Assembly (NCBI RefSeq): GCF_030406405.1
Contig: NZ_JAUEPL010000006.1
Span: 62,001-126,000 of the forward strand
Reading direction: 5' to 3'
Length of the DNA stretch: 64,000 bases
Origin: Streptomyces ficellus
GTDB lineage: Bacteria > Actinomycetota > Actinomycetes > Streptomycetales > Streptomycetaceae
In this document: positions 10,575 to 19,240 of the stretch, one piece after another
Position numbering within the stretch: position 1 is the stretch's first letter
How the letters are laid out: the number at the start of each line of letters is the position of its first letter
The notes under the pieces: generated by a model
Told to the model about the DNA's origin: nothing
Databases searched by the model: none
What the model saw: only the letters and a program-made list of their open reading frames with translations
Translations under genes and position numbers: made by a program

Positions 10575-12056
10575 TCAGAACTTCGGCTCCGGGGCCTGGG
10601 CCATGACCAGTTCCGCGGCCTCTTCCTTGGTGCAGACGGAGGGCGGCGAGCCCGCCAGCGGGCGGCGGGCCGTCTCCTTCATGCAGGCGACGGCGATCAC
10701 CCCCACCAGGGCCGCCGCCATCGCGTAGTAGGCGGGCATCATGTCGTCGCCCGTGGCGCTGATGAGCGCCGTGACGACCAGGGGTGTGGTGCCGCCGAAA
10801 AGGGAGGCGGAGATGTTGTAGCCCACCGACAGGGAGCCGTAGCGGACCTGGGTCGGGAACAGGGCGGGCAGCGCCGCCGACATGGTGCCCAGCAGGCACA
10901 CCAGCGAGAGGCCGAGCATCAGCATGCCCGCCGACACCGCCACCAGGCTGCCCCGCTGGACCAGCAGGAAGGCCGGGACGGACAGCAGGAGGAAGCCGAG
11001 CATGCCGGTCATCAGCAGGGGCTTGCGGCCGAAGCGGTCGTTCAGCCGGCCCACCTGGTTGATCAACAGCATCAGGATCACCATGGTGCCCAGCAGGATC
11101 AGCAGGCCGTGCGTCTCGGTGTAGTGCAGCTCGTCGGAGAGGTAGGTCGGCATGTACGACAGCAGCAGGTAATGGGCGATGTTGTACGCGCCGACCAGCG
11201 CCACGCACAGGATCAGCGTCGGCCAGTGGTCGCGGAAGATCTTCGCCAGGTCCCCCGTGGCGGACGTCTCCACGGTGTCGGCCGCCTCGGACGCGGTCGC
11301 GGACTCGTTCTCCAGCTTCTGGAACGCCGGGGTCTCGTCCAGCTTCAGCCGCAGGTAGAGGCCCACCAGTCCCAGCGGACCCGCCACCAGGAAGGGGACC
11401 CGCCAGCCCCAGTCCTCCATGGTCGCCGTGCCGAGCGCGGCCGTCAGCGCCGTCACCAGGCCGGCCGCGCCGATGTAGCCCGCCAGCGTGCCGAACTCCA
11501 GGAAGCTGCCGAAGAAGCCGCGCCGCTTGTCGGGGGCGTACTCGGCGATGAAGGTCGACGCGCCGCCGTACTCCCCGCCCGTCGAGAACCCCTGGACCAG
11601 CCGGAACAGGATCAGCAGCACCGGCGCCCAGAAGCCGATCGAGGCGTACGAGGGGATCAGCCCGATCGCGAAGGTACCGACCGCCATCATGATCATCGTC
11701 AGCGCCAGGACCTTCTTGCGCCCGATCCTGTCACCCATGGGACCGAAGACCATGCCGCCCAGCGGCCGGATCAGGAACGCGACGGCGAAGGTGGCGAAGG
11801 CGGACAGCAGCTGGACCGTCTCGTTCCCGGACGGGAAGAAGACATGGCCGATGGTGACGGCCAGGTAGCTGTAGATGCCGAAGTCGAACCACTCCATGGC
11901 GTTGCCGAGCGAGGCCGCCTTCACGGCCCGCTTGACCGCCGCCTGGTCGGTGACGGTGATGTCCGAGCGCCGCAGCTTGGGGTTCTTCCGCCGCTGGATG
12001 GTGCGGAAGAGCAGACGGTGTCGCCGGATCGCCGCTGGATCGGCTTTGGCCGCCAT
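10575..12056 (-). CDS. MFS transporter, metabolite:H+ symporter family (ProP-like)
   Basis: A 493-residue protein with about 12 membrane segments. After a basic cytoplasmic N-terminus it has the family hallmark SLGNAMEWFDFGIYSYLA, motif A GDRIGRKK (about residues 108-115) and RLVQGFSTGGEYGGASTF. This subfamily includes ProP (proline/betaine), KgtP and ShiA; the substrate is not determinable here. The start at 12056 matches the usual family N-terminus; an upstream extension to 12161 is unlikely. No obvious partner gene is nearby. Confidence 0.9.
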   Translation of the reverse strand: MAAKADPAAIRRHRLLFRTIQRRKNPKLRRSDITVTDQAAVKRAVKAASLGNAMEWFDFGIYSYLAVTIGHVFFPSGNETVQLLSAFATFAVAFLIRPLGGMVFGPMGDRIGRKKVLALTMIMMAVGTFAIGLIPSYASIGFWAPVLLILFRLVQGFSTGGEYGGASTFIAEYAPDKRRGFFGSFLEFGTLAGYIGAAGLVTALTAALGTATMEDWGWRVPFLVAGPLGLVGLYLRLKLDETPAFQKLENESATASEAADTVETSATGDLAKIFRDHWPTLILCVALVGAYNIAHYLLLSYMPTYLSDELHYTETHGLLILLGTMVILMLLINQVGRLNDRFGRKPLLMTGMLGFLLLSVPAFLLVQRGSLVAVSAGMLMLGLSLVCLLGTMSAALPALFPTQVRYGSLSVGYNISASLFGGTTPLVVTALISATGDDMMPAYYAMAAALVGVIAVACMKETARRPLAGSPPSVCTKEEAAELVMAQAPEPKF

Positions 12057-12216
12057 GGGCAGGGTCCTTTCCCTGGACTTTCTCGAGCTGAATCCAAGGG
12101 GGACGCCTGCTCGTGCCTGGCGTTGGCAAACCGAAGCCCCGGTGGATGGGACTTCGGTCACACGGCGGCCGACTGGGACGGCAGGGCGGCAGGGCCGGCT
12201 GGGACGGCGGGACTGA

Positions 12217-12261
12217 CAGAGCCGTCAGAGCCGTCAGAGCCGTCAGAGCCGTCAGAGCCGT
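12217..12261. repeat. Five 9-bp tandem repeats at the bcp stop codon
   Basis: Five exact copies of CAGAGCCGT (minus strand TGACGGCTC), overlapping the bcp stop at 12261-12263. Read on the bcp strand, the repeat keeps frame, so the stop is followed by further in-frame TGA codons every 9 bases. Confidence 0.9.
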
Positions 12262-12728
12262 CAGATGCCGAGATCCTTGATGATCTTCGCTACGTGGCCG
12301 GTCGCCTTTACGTTGTACAGCGCGCGCTCGACCTTGCCGTCCTCGTCCACCACGACCGTCGAGCGGATCACCCCGGTGACCGTCTTGCCGTACAGCTTCT
12401 TCTCGCCGAAGGCGCCGTACGCGGTCAGGGTCTCCTTCGAGGGGTCGCCGACCAGCGTGACCTTCAGGTCTTCCTTCTCGCGGAACTTCGCCAGCTTCTC
12501 GGGCTTGTCCGGCGACACGCCGATCACGTCGTAACCGGCGCCCGCCAGCAGGTCGAGGTTGTCGGTGAAGTCGCAGGCCTGCTTGGTGCAGCCGGGCGTC
12601 AGCGCGGCCGGGTAGAAGTAGACGATGACCTTGCGGCCCTTGTAGTCCGCGAGCGAGACGTCGTTGCCGTCCGCGTCGGGCAGGGTGAAGGCGGGGGCGG
12701 TGTCGCCGGGCTGCAGTCGCTCGCTCAT
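12261..12728 (-). CDS. bcp: Thioredoxin-dependent peroxiredoxin Bcp
   Basis: A 155-residue BCP/PrxQ-type thiol peroxidase that reduces hydrogen and organic peroxides with thioredoxin. The catalytic motif ALTPGCTKQACDF holds the peroxidatic Cys47 and a resolving Cys52 five residues later, the classical atypical two-Cys arrangement. PDKPEKLAKF and STVVVDEDGKV are further family segments. Cytoplasmic, no signal peptide. It is divergent from the downstream DUF3618 gene. Confidence 0.94.
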   Translation of the reverse strand: MSERLQPGDTAPAFTLPDADGNDVSLADYKGRKVIVYFYPAALTPGCTKQACDFTDNLDLLAGAGYDVIGVSPDKPEKLAKFREKEDLKVTLVGDPSKETLTAYGAFGEKKLYGKTVTGVIRSTVVVDEDGKVERALYNVKATGHVAKIIKDLGI

Positions 12729-12857
12729 GGTTGCTGACTCCTCGGGAGGGTGGGGCGTACGCGTTCAGAGCCTAATGGGGGTCTGTGACACTGGGCGGGG
12801 CGTCGAGCTGACAGACTGTCCGGTACGGATTCTCGACAAGATCACGGAGGCAGCGCG

Positions 12858-13178
12858 GTGTCGGATGCCAGGACCCCTGCGCAGATCGAGGCGGACATCG
12901 TCCGCCGGCGCGAGCAGCTCGCCGTCACTCTCGACGAGATCGGTGTGCGGGTGCACCCCAAGACGATCATGGGGGACGCGAAGGCCAAGGTCGCGTCGAC
13001 GATCGACCACACCGCCGGCCGGGCCTTCGTCGCGGTGAACCGCGCCGTGAGCGAGGTGAAGGCGCGGTTCGTGTCCGAGGACGGCGCCCCCCGCCTGGAG
13101 CGCGTGGTGCCGGTGGCGCTGCTCGCGGTCGGCGTCGTCGGCCTGGTCGCCGTGTCCGCGCGCAGGCGCAGGGGCTGA
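12858..13178 (+). CDS. DUF3618 membrane-associated protein
   Basis: A 106-residue protein. The N-terminal half, TPAQIEADIVRRREQLAVTL then DEIGVRVHPKT, matches the DUF3618 helical motif. The C-terminal half has one transmembrane helix (VVPVALLAVGVVGLVAVSA) and a basic tail ARRRRG, so it is probably anchored with the N-terminus in the cytoplasm. The GTG start is preceded by GGAGG at 12845-12849. Molecular function is unknown. It is often found near cell-envelope genes in actinobacteria. Confidence 0.85.
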   Translation: MSDARTPAQIEADIVRRREQLAVTLDEIGVRVHPKTIMGDAKAKVASTIDHTAGRAFVAVNRAVSEVKARFVSEDGAPRLERVVPVALLAVGVVGLVAVSARRRRG

Positions 13179-13227
13179 GCCCGACCCTTCGGCGTGCACG
13201 CCGCGCCGGGGCAGGTAAGTTCATGGC

Positions 13228-13566
13228 GTGAGCGAGAACACCCACGACAAGCTGCCCATCCGGATGCTGCACGACCGCGTGCTGGTCCGGAACGACACCC
13301 CCGAGGGCGAACGGCGTTCGGGCGGCGGCATTCTGATCCCGGCGACCGCCGCCGTCGGCCGCCGCCTGGCCTGGGCCGACGTGGTCGCGGTCGGTCAGAA
13401 CGTACGGACCGTGGAGCCCGGCGACCGGGTGCTGTACGACCCCGAGGACCGCGCCGAGGTCGAGGTGCGGGGCGTGGCGTACGTACTGATGCGCGAGCGC
13501 GACCTGCACGCGGTCGCGGCGGACCGTTTCGAGGGCTCCGAGGACTCCACCGGCCTGTACTTGTAG
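13228..13566 (+). CDS. GroES-like co-chaperone domain protein
   Basis: A 112-residue protein with a Cpn10 fold: IRMLHDRVLVRNDTPEG, SGGGILIPATA (the mobile-loop region) and ADVVAVGQNVRTVEPGDRVL. The C-terminus, DRFEGSEDSTGLYL, is an extension beyond canonical GroES. The true groES normally sits beside groEL1, which is absent here, so this is a divergent second GroES-like protein whose partner is uncertain. The start is GTG. A hairpin follows the stop. Confidence 0.85.
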   Translation: MSENTHDKLPIRMLHDRVLVRNDTPEGERRSGGGILIPATAAVGRRLAWADVVAVGQNVRTVEPGDRVLYDPEDRAEVEVRGVAYVLMRERDLHAVAADRFEGSEDSTGLYL

Positions 13567-13593
13567 GCCGGCGGCTGGCGAGCAGCGCGCGTA

Positions 13594-13629
13594 CGAAAGG
13601 CCTGGTGGCGGACGTCACCAGGCCTTTCG
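13594..13629 (+). terminator. Hairpin after GroES-like gene
   Basis: CGAAAGGCCTGGTG pairs perfectly with CACCAGGCCTTTCG across 8 bases and is followed by a T-rich patch (CGGTGTTTTG). Confidence 0.85.
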
Positions 13630-13655
13630 TCGGTGTTTTGCTACGGTGGAGGGAC

Positions 13656-13701
13656 CCCGACGAGACGCGCCGTACCGGGTTGTACGCAAAGACGACGCAC
13701 C
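13656..13701 (+). ncRNA. Guanidine-III (ykkC-III) riboswitch
   Basis: The leader of the SMR exporter gene contains CCGACGAGACGCGCCGTACC followed by a short arm, then CAAAGACGACGC. This aligns closely with the guanidine-III aptamer I remember from Thermobifida fusca (CCGGACGAGGTGCGCCGTAC ... CAAGACGGCGC). The two GACGA/GACG segments and CGCGCC/GACGACGC arms can form the pseudoknot of the class. It lies 40 bases upstream of the start codon and close to the ribosome site, so guanidinium binding would raise translation of the exporter. Confidence 0.8.
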
Positions 13702-13740
13702 CCCTTTGTTCGTACGTCCTCGCGTCTCGGAGGTGCCGTC

Positions 13741-14061
13741 ATGGCCTGGGTTCTGTTGCTCGTCGCCGGTCTGCTGGAGGTGGGCTGGTCGATCGGGATG
13801 AAGTTCACGGACGGCTTCACGCGGCTGTGGCCCAGCCTGCTGACCGGCGCCGGGATCGTCGCCAGCATGGTGCTGCTGTCGCAGGCCGCCAAGACCCTGC
13901 CGATCGGTACGGCGTACGGCGTGTGGGTCGGCATCGGCGCGGCCGGTGCGGCGGTGGTCGGCATGGTGGCGCTGGGTGAGCCCGCGACGGCCGCCCGGAT
14001 CTTCTTCGTCTGTCTGCTGCTGGTCGCCGTGGTGGGCCTCAAGGCGACGTCCGGGCACTAG
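13741..14061 (+). CDS. gdx: Guanidinium exporter Gdx (SugE-type SMR protein)
   Basis: A 106-residue protein of four transmembrane helices from the small multidrug resistance family. The essential proton/substrate glutamate is E13 in AGLLEVGWSIGMKF, and the signature KTLPIGTAYGVWVGIGAAG marks the SugE/Gdx branch. Gdx proteins export guanidinium in exchange for protons and work as antiparallel dimers. GGAGGTG precedes the ATG. The guanidine-III riboswitch just upstream strongly supports this substrate. Its 3' end overlaps the convergent PBP gene by 23 bases. Confidence 0.93.
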   Translation: MAWVLLLVAGLLEVGWSIGMKFTDGFTRLWPSLLTGAGIVASMVLLSQAAKTLPIGTAYGVWVGIGAAGAAVVGMVALGEPATAARIFFVCLLLVAVVGLKATSGH

Positions 14062-16228
14062 GACGGTCGGCGGGCGCCGGACCGCCCGGACGGCCCGGCC
14101 CGTCGTAGCCGTCGTACCGCGTGCTCTCCCTGAAGTCGTAGCCGTCCTGCCCCCACGGACCGGACGGGTCCGAGGAGCCGTCCGGCCACGGCTTGTCCCG
14201 CTCCTCCGCGCCGTCCGCGAGCACCAGGTCGAAGTTCCGTACGGCGCTGCCCTCCAGCGCGGTACGCGTGTAGTCGCCCCAGATCTGCGCGGGCGCCCCG
14301 CCCCCGTTCGTGCGAGGCTGCCCCAGCGCCCCGTACAGCGATTTCTGCGCGCCCGTGTCCGGGTCCTGGCCCATCACCGTGACGACGGTCGCGAGGTCCG
14401 GGGTGTATCCCGCGAACCAGGCCGCCTTGTCGTCCTCGGCCGTGCCGGTCTTGCCGGCCGCCGGGCGCGCGGCCGTCTGGGCGGCGGTGCCGGTGCCGTC
14501 CTCGATGACGCCGCGCAGCATGGCCGTGGTGGTGTCGGCGGCCTCCCGGCTGATGACCTGCTTGGTCTGCCGGGCGGGCAGGGCCAGTTCGGCGCCGTCC
14601 CTTTGGACCTTCTCCACCAGCGTGTACGGCGTGTGCTTGCCGTGGTTGGCGAGCGTCGCGTACGCCTGGGCCATGTCCAGGACGCTGGCGGTGGCGGGAC
14701 CGAGCGCGATGGAGGGGGAGGGGTTCAGGTCGGGGGTGTCGGCGGGCAGGCCCAGGTCGATGGCGGTCTGCTCGACCTTGGCGGGGCCGACGTCGACGGC
14801 GAGCTGCGCGTAGACGGCGTTGACGGACTTGTCGGTGGCGTCCCGGACGCTGATGGGGCCGTAGTCCATGTCGTCCTCGTTGCCCGGCGCGTACGGGGCG
14901 CCGGTCCAGCCCTGCACCTGCCGCTTGTTGGTGCCGTCGTAGACGGTGTTGGGCGTGATGCGCTTGCCGTCCTGCGTCTTGGAGCCGTTGTGGACGGCGG
15001 CGGCGAACACGAACGGCTTGAAGGTGGAGCCGACCTGGTAGTCGCGGCGGGTGGCGTTGTTGACGAACTGCCGGGTGTAGTCGACGCCGCCGTACATCGC
15101 GACCACCTTGCCGGTGGCCGGGTCGATGGACACGCCGCCGACGCGTACGTAACGGTCGGTCTGGTTGCCGTCGTCGAGCTGCGACATGACCTGGTCGTCA
15201 ACGGCCTTGGCGAGGGACTCCTGCTTGTTCTGCTCCAGGGTGGTGGTGATCCGGAAGCCGCCCTGGGCCAGGGTCTTCCTGTCGATGACGTCGTGGCGGG
15301 TGAGGTAGTCCTCGACGGCCTGGACGATGTAGCCGCGCTGGCCGGACAGGCCGGTGGTGGCCGTGGCCTCCTCCGGGTCGGGGAAGGCGGTGGCGGCGCG
15401 GGCGGCGGGGCTGAGCCACTTCTCCTTGACCATGGCGTCCAGTACGTACGTCCAGCGGCCGATCGCCTTGGCGCGGTTCTCGGGGCGGCCGGCGACGTCG
15501 TACGCGCTGGGGGCGTTGAGCAGCGTGGCGAGGTAGGCGCCTTGACCGGTCGTCAGGTCGTGGGCGTCCTTGCCGTAGTAGGCGCGGGCGGCGGCCTGGA
15601 TTCCGTAGGCGTTGCGGCCGTAGAAGCTGGTGTTGAGGTAGCCCTCGAAGATGGCGTCCTTGGTCTTCTCCCGGTCGAGTCTGATCGAGATGAAGAACTC
15701 CTTCACCTTCCGGACGAGGGTCCGTTCCTGCCCGAGGTAGTAGTTCTTGACGTACTGCTGGGTGATGGTGGAGCCGCCCTGGGTGCCCTTGCCGGTGAGG
15801 GTGTTCCAGGCGGCGCGCAGCATCGCCTCGGGGTCGACGCCGGGCTGGGAGTAGAAGTCGCGGTCCTCGGCGGCGAGTACGGCGTGCCGCACGGTGTCGG
15901 GGACCTGGGAGAGCCGCACGTTCTCGCGGTTGACGTCACCCTTCTGGGCGAGCGGGGTGCCGTCGCGGTACAGGTACACGTTGGACTGGGCCGTGGCGGC
16001 GGCGTTGGCGGGCGGGATGTCGACCAGGTGGTAGCCGGCGAAGAAGCCGGCGATCAGCAGCAGGGCGGTGAGGAGGAAGCCGCCGAGGACCATCCGCCAG
16101 GTGGGCAGGAGCCGCCGCCAGCCGGTGCGTTTCCTGCGCGAGGAGGAGGCGCGGGCGGCTTTGCGGGGCGGCCCGGCGACGGTCGGGTCGCGGGGCTTCC
16201 AGGCTGGCTGCGATGGCTCGTCGCTCAT
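14039..16228 (-). CDS. Class A penicillin-binding protein (GT51 glycosyltransferase-transpeptidase)
   Basis: A 729-residue bifunctional peptidoglycan synthase. A basic cytoplasmic N-terminus (SSSRRKRTGWRR) leads to a single membrane helix near residues 45-70. The GT51 domain has AAEDRDFYSQPGVD (catalytic Glu near residue 117) and GGSTITQQYVKNYYLG. The transpeptidase domain has the active-site serine in GSTFKPF (about 398), SVN (about 469) and KTGTAEDDKAAWFAG (about 590). The C-terminal tail is Gly/Asp/Pro-rich. It polymerises and cross-links peptidoglycan outside the membrane. The convergent overlap with gdx is noted. Confidence 0.95.
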   Translation of the reverse strand: MSDEPSQPAWKPRDPTVAGPPRKAARASSSRRKRTGWRRLLPTWRMVLGGFLLTALLLIAGFFAGYHLVDIPPANAAATAQSNVYLYRDGTPLAQKGDVNRENVRLSQVPDTVRHAVLAAEDRDFYSQPGVDPEAMLRAAWNTLTGKGTQGGSTITQQYVKNYYLGQERTLVRKVKEFFISIRLDREKTKDAIFEGYLNTSFYGRNAYGIQAAARAYYGKDAHDLTTGQGAYLATLLNAPSAYDVAGRPENRAKAIGRWTYVLDAMVKEKWLSPAARAATAFPDPEEATATTGLSGQRGYIVQAVEDYLTRHDVIDRKTLAQGGFRITTTLEQNKQESLAKAVDDQVMSQLDDGNQTDRYVRVGGVSIDPATGKVVAMYGGVDYTRQFVNNATRRDYQVGSTFKPFVFAAAVHNGSKTQDGKRITPNTVYDGTNKRQVQGWTGAPYAPGNEDDMDYGPISVRDATDKSVNAVYAQLAVDVGPAKVEQTAIDLGLPADTPDLNPSPSIALGPATASVLDMAQAYATLANHGKHTPYTLVEKVQRDGAELALPARQTKQVISREAADTTTAMLRGVIEDGTGTAAQTAARPAAGKTGTAEDDKAAWFAGYTPDLATVVTVMGQDPDTGAQKSLYGALGQPRTNGGGAPAQIWGDYTRTALEGSAVRNFDLVLADGAEERDKPWPDGSSDPSGPWGQDGYDFRESTRYDGYDGPGRPGGPAPADRPSARTSP

Positions 16229-16452
16229 GGTCGGTCTCCGGCCTGTTCCGTGTCGTGTGCGGTGCGGCAGCGTCTCCGCGTCGCATGCGCGGCGTAATAC
16301 GCCTTATGTGGCGATTTGGTGCATTCCCCTCATAGTGCACGGCCCACCCGCCCAACCCCGGCAACGGCAGCCGAAAACCGGTCGCGCGCGTGGATCACGG
16401 AGGGCTAGGCTCCCCGGCTTTGGCACTGGCGGGTGGCGGGAGGAGCGCGGGG

Positions 16453-17253
16453 ATGCGGCTGTACGCGGCCGTGGCGGCGGGTGGGTTCCGGCGCTACGCG
16501 ACCTACCGGGTGGCGACCGCCGCCGGGGTGTTCACCAACACCGTCTTCGGCTTCATCCTGGCGTACACCTATATAGCCCTCTGGGACGAGCGGCCACGGC
16601 TCGGCGGCTACGACATGCCCGAGGCGCTCGCCTATGTGTGGATCGGACAGGCGCTGCTGGCGACCTGCGGACTGATGGGCGGTGGCTTCGAGGACGAGCT
16701 GATGGAGCGCATCAAGACCGGTGACATCGCCGTCGACCTGTACCGGCCGGCCGACCTCCAGATGTGGTGGCTCTCCGTCGCCCTGGGGCGGTCGGCCTTC
16801 CAGGCGCTCGGGCGCGGCGTCGTACCGATGGTCGTCGGGGCGCTCGCCTTCGACATCGCGCTGCCCGAGCGGCCGGTGACCTGGCTCGCCTTCCTGGTGT
16901 CGGTCGCGCTGGGGGTGGTGGTGAGCTTCGCGGTGTGGTTCTTGGTCGCGCTGAGCGCGTTCTGGCTGATGGACGGGGCGGGGGCGGTGCAGCTGGCGTG
17001 GCTGTCGGGGCTGTTCTTCTCGGGGACGCTGCTGCCGCTGACCGTCTTCCCCGGTGCGCTGGGCGAGGTGGCCCGGGTCCTGCCCTGGTCCTCCCTGCTC
17101 CAGATCCCGGCGGACGTCTTCCTGGAGAAGCGGACCGGCTGGGGCCTGCTGGGCGCGTACGCGTTCCAGGCCGGCTGGGCGCTGGTGCTGCTGGCGGCCG
17201 GGCGCGCCGTGCAGCGCGTGGCAACGCGACGGGTGGTGGTGCAGGGTGGGTGA
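16453..17253 (+). CDS. ABC-2 type transporter permease (DUF990 family), first subunit
   Basis: A 266-residue membrane protein with about six hydrophobic segments, start MRLYAAVAAGGFRRYATYRV, then EALAYVWIGQALLATC. It resembles the ABC2_membrane_6 family, whose members come as two permeases plus one ATPase. A GGAG stretch precedes the ATG. The gene overlaps the next permease by 8 bases, and the ATPase follows, forming a three-gene exporter operon. The substrate is unknown. Confidence 0.85.
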   Translation: MRLYAAVAAGGFRRYATYRVATAAGVFTNTVFGFILAYTYIALWDERPRLGGYDMPEALAYVWIGQALLATCGLMGGGFEDELMERIKTGDIAVDLYRPADLQMWWLSVALGRSAFQALGRGVVPMVVGALAFDIALPERPVTWLAFLVSVALGVVVSFAVWFLVALSAFWLMDGAGAVQLAWLSGLFFSGTLLPLTVFPGALGEVARVLPWSSLLQIPADVFLEKRTGWGLLGAYAFQAGWALVLLAAGRAVQRVATRRVVVQGG

Positions 17254-18049
17254 GGGGCTGCGCGCGTACGGGCTGATCGCCGCCATGTGGGTGCGGTCGA
17301 CCATGACGTACCGCTTCTCGTTCGCCATGACGCTGCTGTCGAACTTCTCCGCCACCGCGTTCGACTTCGTCGTGATCCTGCTGATGTTCGGTCAGGTCGA
17401 GGGCCTGGGCGGGTTCTCGTTCGCCGAGGTGGCGTTCCTGTACGGGACGGCCGGCACCGCCTTCGGGCTCGCCGACCTGGCGCTCGGCCAGGTCGGGCGG
17501 CTCGGCAAGCGGGTGCGGGACGGGACGCTCGACACGCTGCTGGTACGGCCGGTGCCGGTGCTGGCGCAGGTGGCGGCGGACCGGTTCGCGCTGCGGCGGC
17601 TGGGACGGGTGACGCAGGGGCTGGTGGTGCTGGTGTGGTCCCTGTTCCTCATCGATGTGGCGTGGACGCCCGCGAGGGTGGTGCTCGTGCCGGTGATGGT
17701 GCTGGGCGGCGGGCTCATCTTCTCGGCGGTGATGGTGGCCGGGGCCGCGTTCCAGTTCTTCGCGCAGGACGCGGCCGAGGTCACCAACTCGTTCACCTAC
17801 GGCGGCAACACGCTGCTCCAGTACCCGCCGTCCATCTTCGCCGCCGACATGGTCCGGGGCGTGGTGTACGTGGTGCCGCTGGCCTTCGTGAACTGGGTGC
17901 CGGCGCTGTACGTGCTCGGGCGCGACACGCCGGCCGGGCTGCCGGGGTGGGCGGCGTTCGCGTCGCCGGCGGTGGCGGTGGTGTGCTGCGCGGCGGCGGG
18001 GCTGGCGTGGCGGGTGGGGGTTCGTTCGTACCGGAGCACAGGGAGCTGA
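17246..18049 (+). CDS. ABC-2 type transporter permease (DUF990 family), second subunit
   Basis: A 267-residue membrane protein. The GTG at 17246 lies inside the end of the previous gene (8-base overlap), typical of translational coupling. Hydrophobic segments include FSFAMTLLSNFSATAFDFVV, and the family-conserved GNTLLQYPPSIF region is present near residue 190. It should form the heterodimeric membrane channel with the preceding protein. Open frame further upstream is a shadow of that gene. Confidence 0.85.
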   Translation: MGEGLRAYGLIAAMWVRSTMTYRFSFAMTLLSNFSATAFDFVVILLMFGQVEGLGGFSFAEVAFLYGTAGTAFGLADLALGQVGRLGKRVRDGTLDTLLVRPVPVLAQVAADRFALRRLGRVTQGLVVLVWSLFLIDVAWTPARVVLVPVMVLGGGLIFSAVMVAGAAFQFFAQDAAEVTNSFTYGGNTLLQYPPSIFAADMVRGVVYVVPLAFVNWVPALYVLGRDTPAGLPGWAAFASPAVAVVCCAAAGLAWRVGVRSYRSTGS

Positions 18050-18057
18050 CCGTTTTC

Positions 18058-19026
18058 GTGGACACCGACTTCATCGAGCTGGACGGCGTCGAGAAGGTCT
18101 TCGACGTACGCCGCAAAGTGGGACGCCTGCGGCGCGCAAGACGCCAGGTGCGGGCGGTCGACGGGATCAGCTTCCGTGTGCCGCGCGGCGAGATGGTCGG
18201 CTACATCGGGCCCAACGGCGCCGGCAAGTCGACCACCATCAAGATGCTGACCGGCATCCTGACCCCCAGCGGCGGCCGGCTGCGTGTGGCGGGCATCGAC
18301 CCCGCCCGGGAGCGGACCCGGCTGGCGCGGCGTATCGGGGTGGTGTTCGGGCAGCGTACGACGCTGTGGTGGGACCTGCCGCTGCGCGACTCCTACCGCC
18401 TGGTCCACCGGATGTACCGGATCCCCGACGCCCGCTTCCGGGAGAACCTGGAGCGCTGCGTGGACCTCCTGGACCTGGGCGAGCTGCTGGAGGTTCCGGT
18501 ACGCCAGCTGTCGCTGGGCCAGCGGATGCGCGGCGACATCGCGGCGGCGCTGCTGCACGACCCGGAGGTCCTCTACCTCGACGAGCCGACGATCGGCCTG
18601 GACGTCATCTCCAAGGCGAAGGTGCGGGACTTCCTCCGGGACCTGAACGCCGAGCGCGGTACGACGGTGCTGCTGACCACGCACGACCTGACCGACATCG
18701 AGCAGCTGTGCAAGCGCGTGATGGTCATCGACCACGGGCGGCTGATGTATGACGGGCCCCTGGGCGGTCTGCACGAGGTGGGCGAGAGCGAGCGCACGCT
18801 CGTGGTGGACCTGGACCGCGAGCTCCCGCCGATCGCGGCGGACGGTGCGCGGGTCGTGCGCGTGGAGGGCCCGCGCCAGTGGCTGGCGTTCCCCGCCGCG
18901 CGTTCGGCGGCGCCCCTGGTGGCGCGGATCGCGGCACAGTACCCGCTGGTGGACCTGTCGGTACGGGAACCGGACATCGAGACGGTGATCGCGAAGATGT
19001 ACGCGGAGAAACGCGGCCGGGCCTGA
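18058..19026 (+). CDS. ABC transporter ATP-binding protein (ABC-2 exporter)
   Basis: A 322-residue ATPase with Walker A GPNGAGKSTT (about residues 50-59), signature LSLGQRMRGD, Walker B VLYLDEPTIGLD and the switch histidine in LLTTHDLTD. The C-terminal third (RTLVVDLDRELPPIA onward) resembles the regulatory tail of DrrA/NatA-type exporter ATPases. The GTG start at 18058 is 9 bases after the upstream permease stop. It energises export with the two permeases. The substrate is not determinable. Confidence 0.92.
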   Translation: MDTDFIELDGVEKVFDVRRKVGRLRRARRQVRAVDGISFRVPRGEMVGYIGPNGAGKSTTIKMLTGILTPSGGRLRVAGIDPARERTRLARRIGVVFGQRTTLWWDLPLRDSYRLVHRMYRIPDARFRENLERCVDLLDLGELLEVPVRQLSLGQRMRGDIAAALLHDPEVLYLDEPTIGLDVISKAKVRDFLRDLNAERGTTVLLTTHDLTDIEQLCKRVMVIDHGRLMYDGPLGGLHEVGESERTLVVDLDRELPPIAADGARVVRVEGPRQWLAFPAARSAAPLVARIAAQYPLVDLSVREPDIETVIAKMYAEKRGRA

Positions 19027-19067
19027 CGGCGGACGGGGGACGGCGGACGGGGGACGGCGGACGGGGG
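19026..19067. repeat. Three 14-bp tandem repeats at the ABC ATPase stop
   Basis: Three exact copies of ACGGCGGACGGGGG; the first A is the last base of the TGA stop codon at 19024-19026. It could arise by slippage. No function is evident. Confidence 0.85.
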
Positions 19068-19240
19068 ACCGGTACGGCCTGGGCGTCCCGTCAGGCATAC
19101 GGGAACTTGGCGTGCGGCTGGGGAGTACCTGAGGTAGGGACTAGGGAGTGTCCACGACGTGGCGTCGTCCGCCCGCAGGCGGGCAGGCGGGCAGACGGGA
19201 CTTTGTGGACAGAACGTATGCGCGCGGACGGGTGGAGCGG

